Assembly (NCBI GenBank): GCA_041667115.1
Contig: JBAYFO010000089.1
Coordinates: forward strand, 1 to 8,995
Direction of reading: 5' to 3'
DNA from: UBA1563 sp041667115
GTDB taxonomy: Bacteria > Bacteroidota > Ignavibacteria > Ignavibacteriales > Ignavibacteriaceae
DNA length: 8,995 nt
The first letter of the stretch is position 1. Each line of letters begins with the position of its first letter. The notes below the pieces were generated by a model. That model was not told where the DNA came from. It saw nothing but the letters and a program-made list of their open reading frames with translations, and searched no databases. A program made the position numbers and the translations under genes. Below are positions 7,565 to 8,995 of this stretch, piece by piece.

Positions 7565-8995
7565 ATGATCAAAATAAAGTTTTTTTCGCTCGCAATGATT
7601 TTACTGCTCGCTGCTCATGCAAGCGGTCAAGTCCTTGATTATAAACCATCTGATTTTAGAGGAGATCCGAATTACCGAAGATTCTCCAATATTGATGGGA
7701 ACAATATACGTGCAACTATTTTTAATTCAGGATACAGCGGAAACCCGAACGGGCAGGCAAACTATTTTGATTATGAATGGCCGAAGAATACGGGAAGAAT
7801 TTATATTGCTCTTATTTCATTCTGGGCTGCCGGTGAAGTTCAAGATAATACCGGCAAGACAATTCACCTTGTTGAAATGCCTGTGTATAAAAGTGATCCG
7901 AGCGGGAACACCTGGAATTTTGAGCCGGTAAAAGGTTTCATCAATCCTCAGCAACAAGAAATTGCTCGAAGTGATAATAAAAACTCCTGGCCGCAAGACT
8001 ATCAAGGCGGCTGGCGAAACAAACGAACCGATCCACTTGATCCGGGCTGGCCAGGTTCATGGGATGGATATTTCGGCAAAAATATTTTTAATGCGGATCA
8101 AGAGTTTTATTACGTTACTTCGGATGATAAATACAAACGCTACCCTTATAGTCCGGATACAACAGATGTTACTCGTGGTGGACTCGGCTATGTTGTTGAC
8201 GTGCGCACGATGGCTTGGTCGCAAGTATTAATTAATGATGTTGTCTTCTTCATCCATGATGTATTGAATGACGCAACAAAGCCTGTAAATAAAGCTGCGT
8301 TCATGATGTTTGTGGCAGATTATGTTGGTGGTGTTGGTCCGAATAATTATCCATACGTGGATTTGACAACCGCAATTACTTTTCTTACCAGCTCGGACAG
8401 AAAGGGGAGCTCTGCATTTGGAACAGATCCGGTTGGTGTTGCTGCGGTTAAATATATTGAGACTCCGGGTAACAGTGTTGACGGAATTGACAATGACGGA
8501 GATTCGGATGATTTCCCAAACTTACTTACGCAGATTAACGGTATAGCTGATTCGGTTTGTCCTCATTTCGTATCGACAGATTTTCAATCACGATTTATAA
8601 AACCGGGAGATAAGATCGGAGTAATTGAACCCAACACATATAATCGCATAATCACGACTTATCCGGCAGGTGGTGGAACGGTTTATAGTTTAGGGAAAGA
8701 ATATATTCTCCCGGCAAATGGTATTACCGTAGTTGAAGATACCGTATCGAACGGGTATGATGATAATTTAAATGGATTGATCGATGAACGTTCTTCAATT
8801 CATTTGAACCATGTCAATCAATATACAGGCGTTGTAAAACCGGTACGGTTTATTAATTATCTTTCTTTTGCAATTGGTGATACCATCAAACGGGGTTTTA
8901 TCGTACCGGGAAATAACGCAGCATGGAATTACAGCAATGTTGCGCCGATGATAGATGAATCCCGTGATGATGGATTTGATAACGATAAAGACTGG
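7565..8995 (+). CDS. Large exported protein of unknown function with Asp-rich motifs, N-terminal part
   Basis: The frame is open from the ATG at 7565 to the last base of the window (477 codons), so the C-terminus is missing. A signal peptide (MIKIKFFSLAMILLLAAHASG) is followed by Gln22, the expected first mature residue. The mature part starts with a segment lacking known catalytic motifs. A Trp-rich region at about 140-175 (NSWPQDY, GGWRNK, GWPGSWDGYFG) follows, then a mixed beta-rich region (GGLGYVVDVRTMAW, FMMFVADYVGG). Three Asp-rich motifs resembling 'DGxDNDxDG' lie from residue 302 on. I recall similar proteins, often with a C-terminal type IX secretion sorting domain, in Ignavibacteria and Calditrichota, but their role is not known to me and the sorting domain would be outside the window. 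It starts 11 bases after the receptor stop with only a weak ribosome site (TTGGA). It is probably a surface or secreted partner of the receptor, which is inference. Calling it a protein-coding gene is secure. Confidence 0.85.
   Translation, partial: MIKIKFFSLAMILLLAAHASGQVLDYKPSDFRGDPNYRRFSNIDGNNIRATIFNSGYSGNPNGQANYFDYEWPKNTGRIYIALISFWAAGEVQDNTGKTIHLVEMPVYKSDPSGNTWNFEPVKGFINPQQQEIARSDNKNSWPQDYQGGWRNKRTDPLDPGWPGSWDGYFGKNIFNADQEFYYVTSDDKYKRYPYSPDTTDVTRGGLGYVVDVRTMAWSQVLINDVVFFIHDVLNDATKPVNKAAFMMFVADYVGGVGPNNYPYVDLTTAITFLTSSDRKGSSAFGTDPVGVAAVKYIETPGNSVDGIDNDGDSDDFPNLLTQINGIADSVCPHFVSTDFQSRFIKPGDKIGVIEPNTYNRIITTYPAGGGTVYSLGKEYILPANGITVVEDTVSNGYDDNLNGLIDERSSIHLNHVNQYTGVVKPVRFINYLSFAIGDTIKRGFIVPGNNAAWNYSNVAPMIDESRDDGFDNDKDW
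8468..8992 (+). repeat. Three dispersed Asp/Asn/Gly-rich motifs in the exported protein
   Basis: Copies of a short pattern close to (N/D)GxDNDxDxxxD(E) occur at 8468-8515 (GNSVDGIDNDGDSDDF), 8750-8788 (NGYDDNLNGLIDE) and 8954-8992 (DESRDDGFDNDKD). They are similar at protein level and not identical in DNA, so they are old repeats and not a recent duplication. Such runs resemble calcium-binding motifs of MopE-like and thrombospondin type 3-like proteins. The third copy is cut by the window end, and more may follow. Confidence 0.65.

Noticed and set aside
7617..8231. Two plus-strand open frames (7617-7931 and 7962-8231) that could be called as small genes
   Set aside because: They share one frame that is out of phase with the continuous frame starting at 7565. 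The 7565 frame has a signal peptide, is uninterrupted for 477 codons and encodes family-like sequence. The small frames encode unconvincing, low-complexity peptides.

Overview
The window is one continuous plus-strand block of seven genes with no intergenic gap longer than 11 bases. There is no RNA gene, mobile element, CRISPR array or long non-coding stretch. Base composition looks AT-rich (roughly 40% GC by eye). Three features point to the Bacteroidota / Ignavibacteriota / Calditrichota (FCB) side of the tree: Shine-Dalgarno sequences are mostly weak; the outer-membrane receptor has an N-terminal CarboxypepD_reg-like domain; and all three exported proteins have Gln as the predicted first mature residue (the Bacteroidetes 'Q-rule'). 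The last protein resembles large secreted proteins I associate with Ignavibacteria and relatives. The lineage assignment is inference.

Layout. Bases 1-607 hold the C-terminal part of a sodium/solute symporter of the SSS (SglT) family, cut by the window start. Bases 619-834 encode a 71-residue protein with two membrane segments. Bases 842-2017 encode galactokinase (galK) and 2004-3071 encode class I galactose-1-phosphate uridylyltransferase (galT). The two overlap by 14 bases. Bases 3064-4785 encode an exported parvulin-type foldase/chaperone with two PpiC-like domains, overlapping galT by 8 bases. Bases 4782-7553 encode a 923-residue TonB-dependent receptor, overlapping the foldase by 4 bases (ATGA). 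From 7565 an exported protein runs open past the window end. It has a tryptophan-rich segment and repeated Asp-rich, calcium-binding-like motifs.

How the genes may work together. The first four form a galactose import and Leloir module: Na+-coupled uptake across the inner membrane, phosphorylation of galactose, then uridylyl transfer. galE, galM, a glycosidase and a regulator are not in the window. The last three form an envelope module: a periplasmic foldase, an outer-membrane TonB-dependent receptor and a secreted protein. Because the genes overlap or nearly touch, the two modules are probably co-transcribed, with translational coupling at the overlaps. It is not shown that the receptor imports galactosides. 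That is an inference from operon context. No promoter or terminator is supported inside the window, so both ends of the operon lie outside it.

The least ordinary part is the envelope module. It combines a foldase whose second parvulin domain looks degenerate, a receptor with a textbook EF-hand loop inside the barrel region, and a poorly characterised secreted protein with three Asp-rich motifs.
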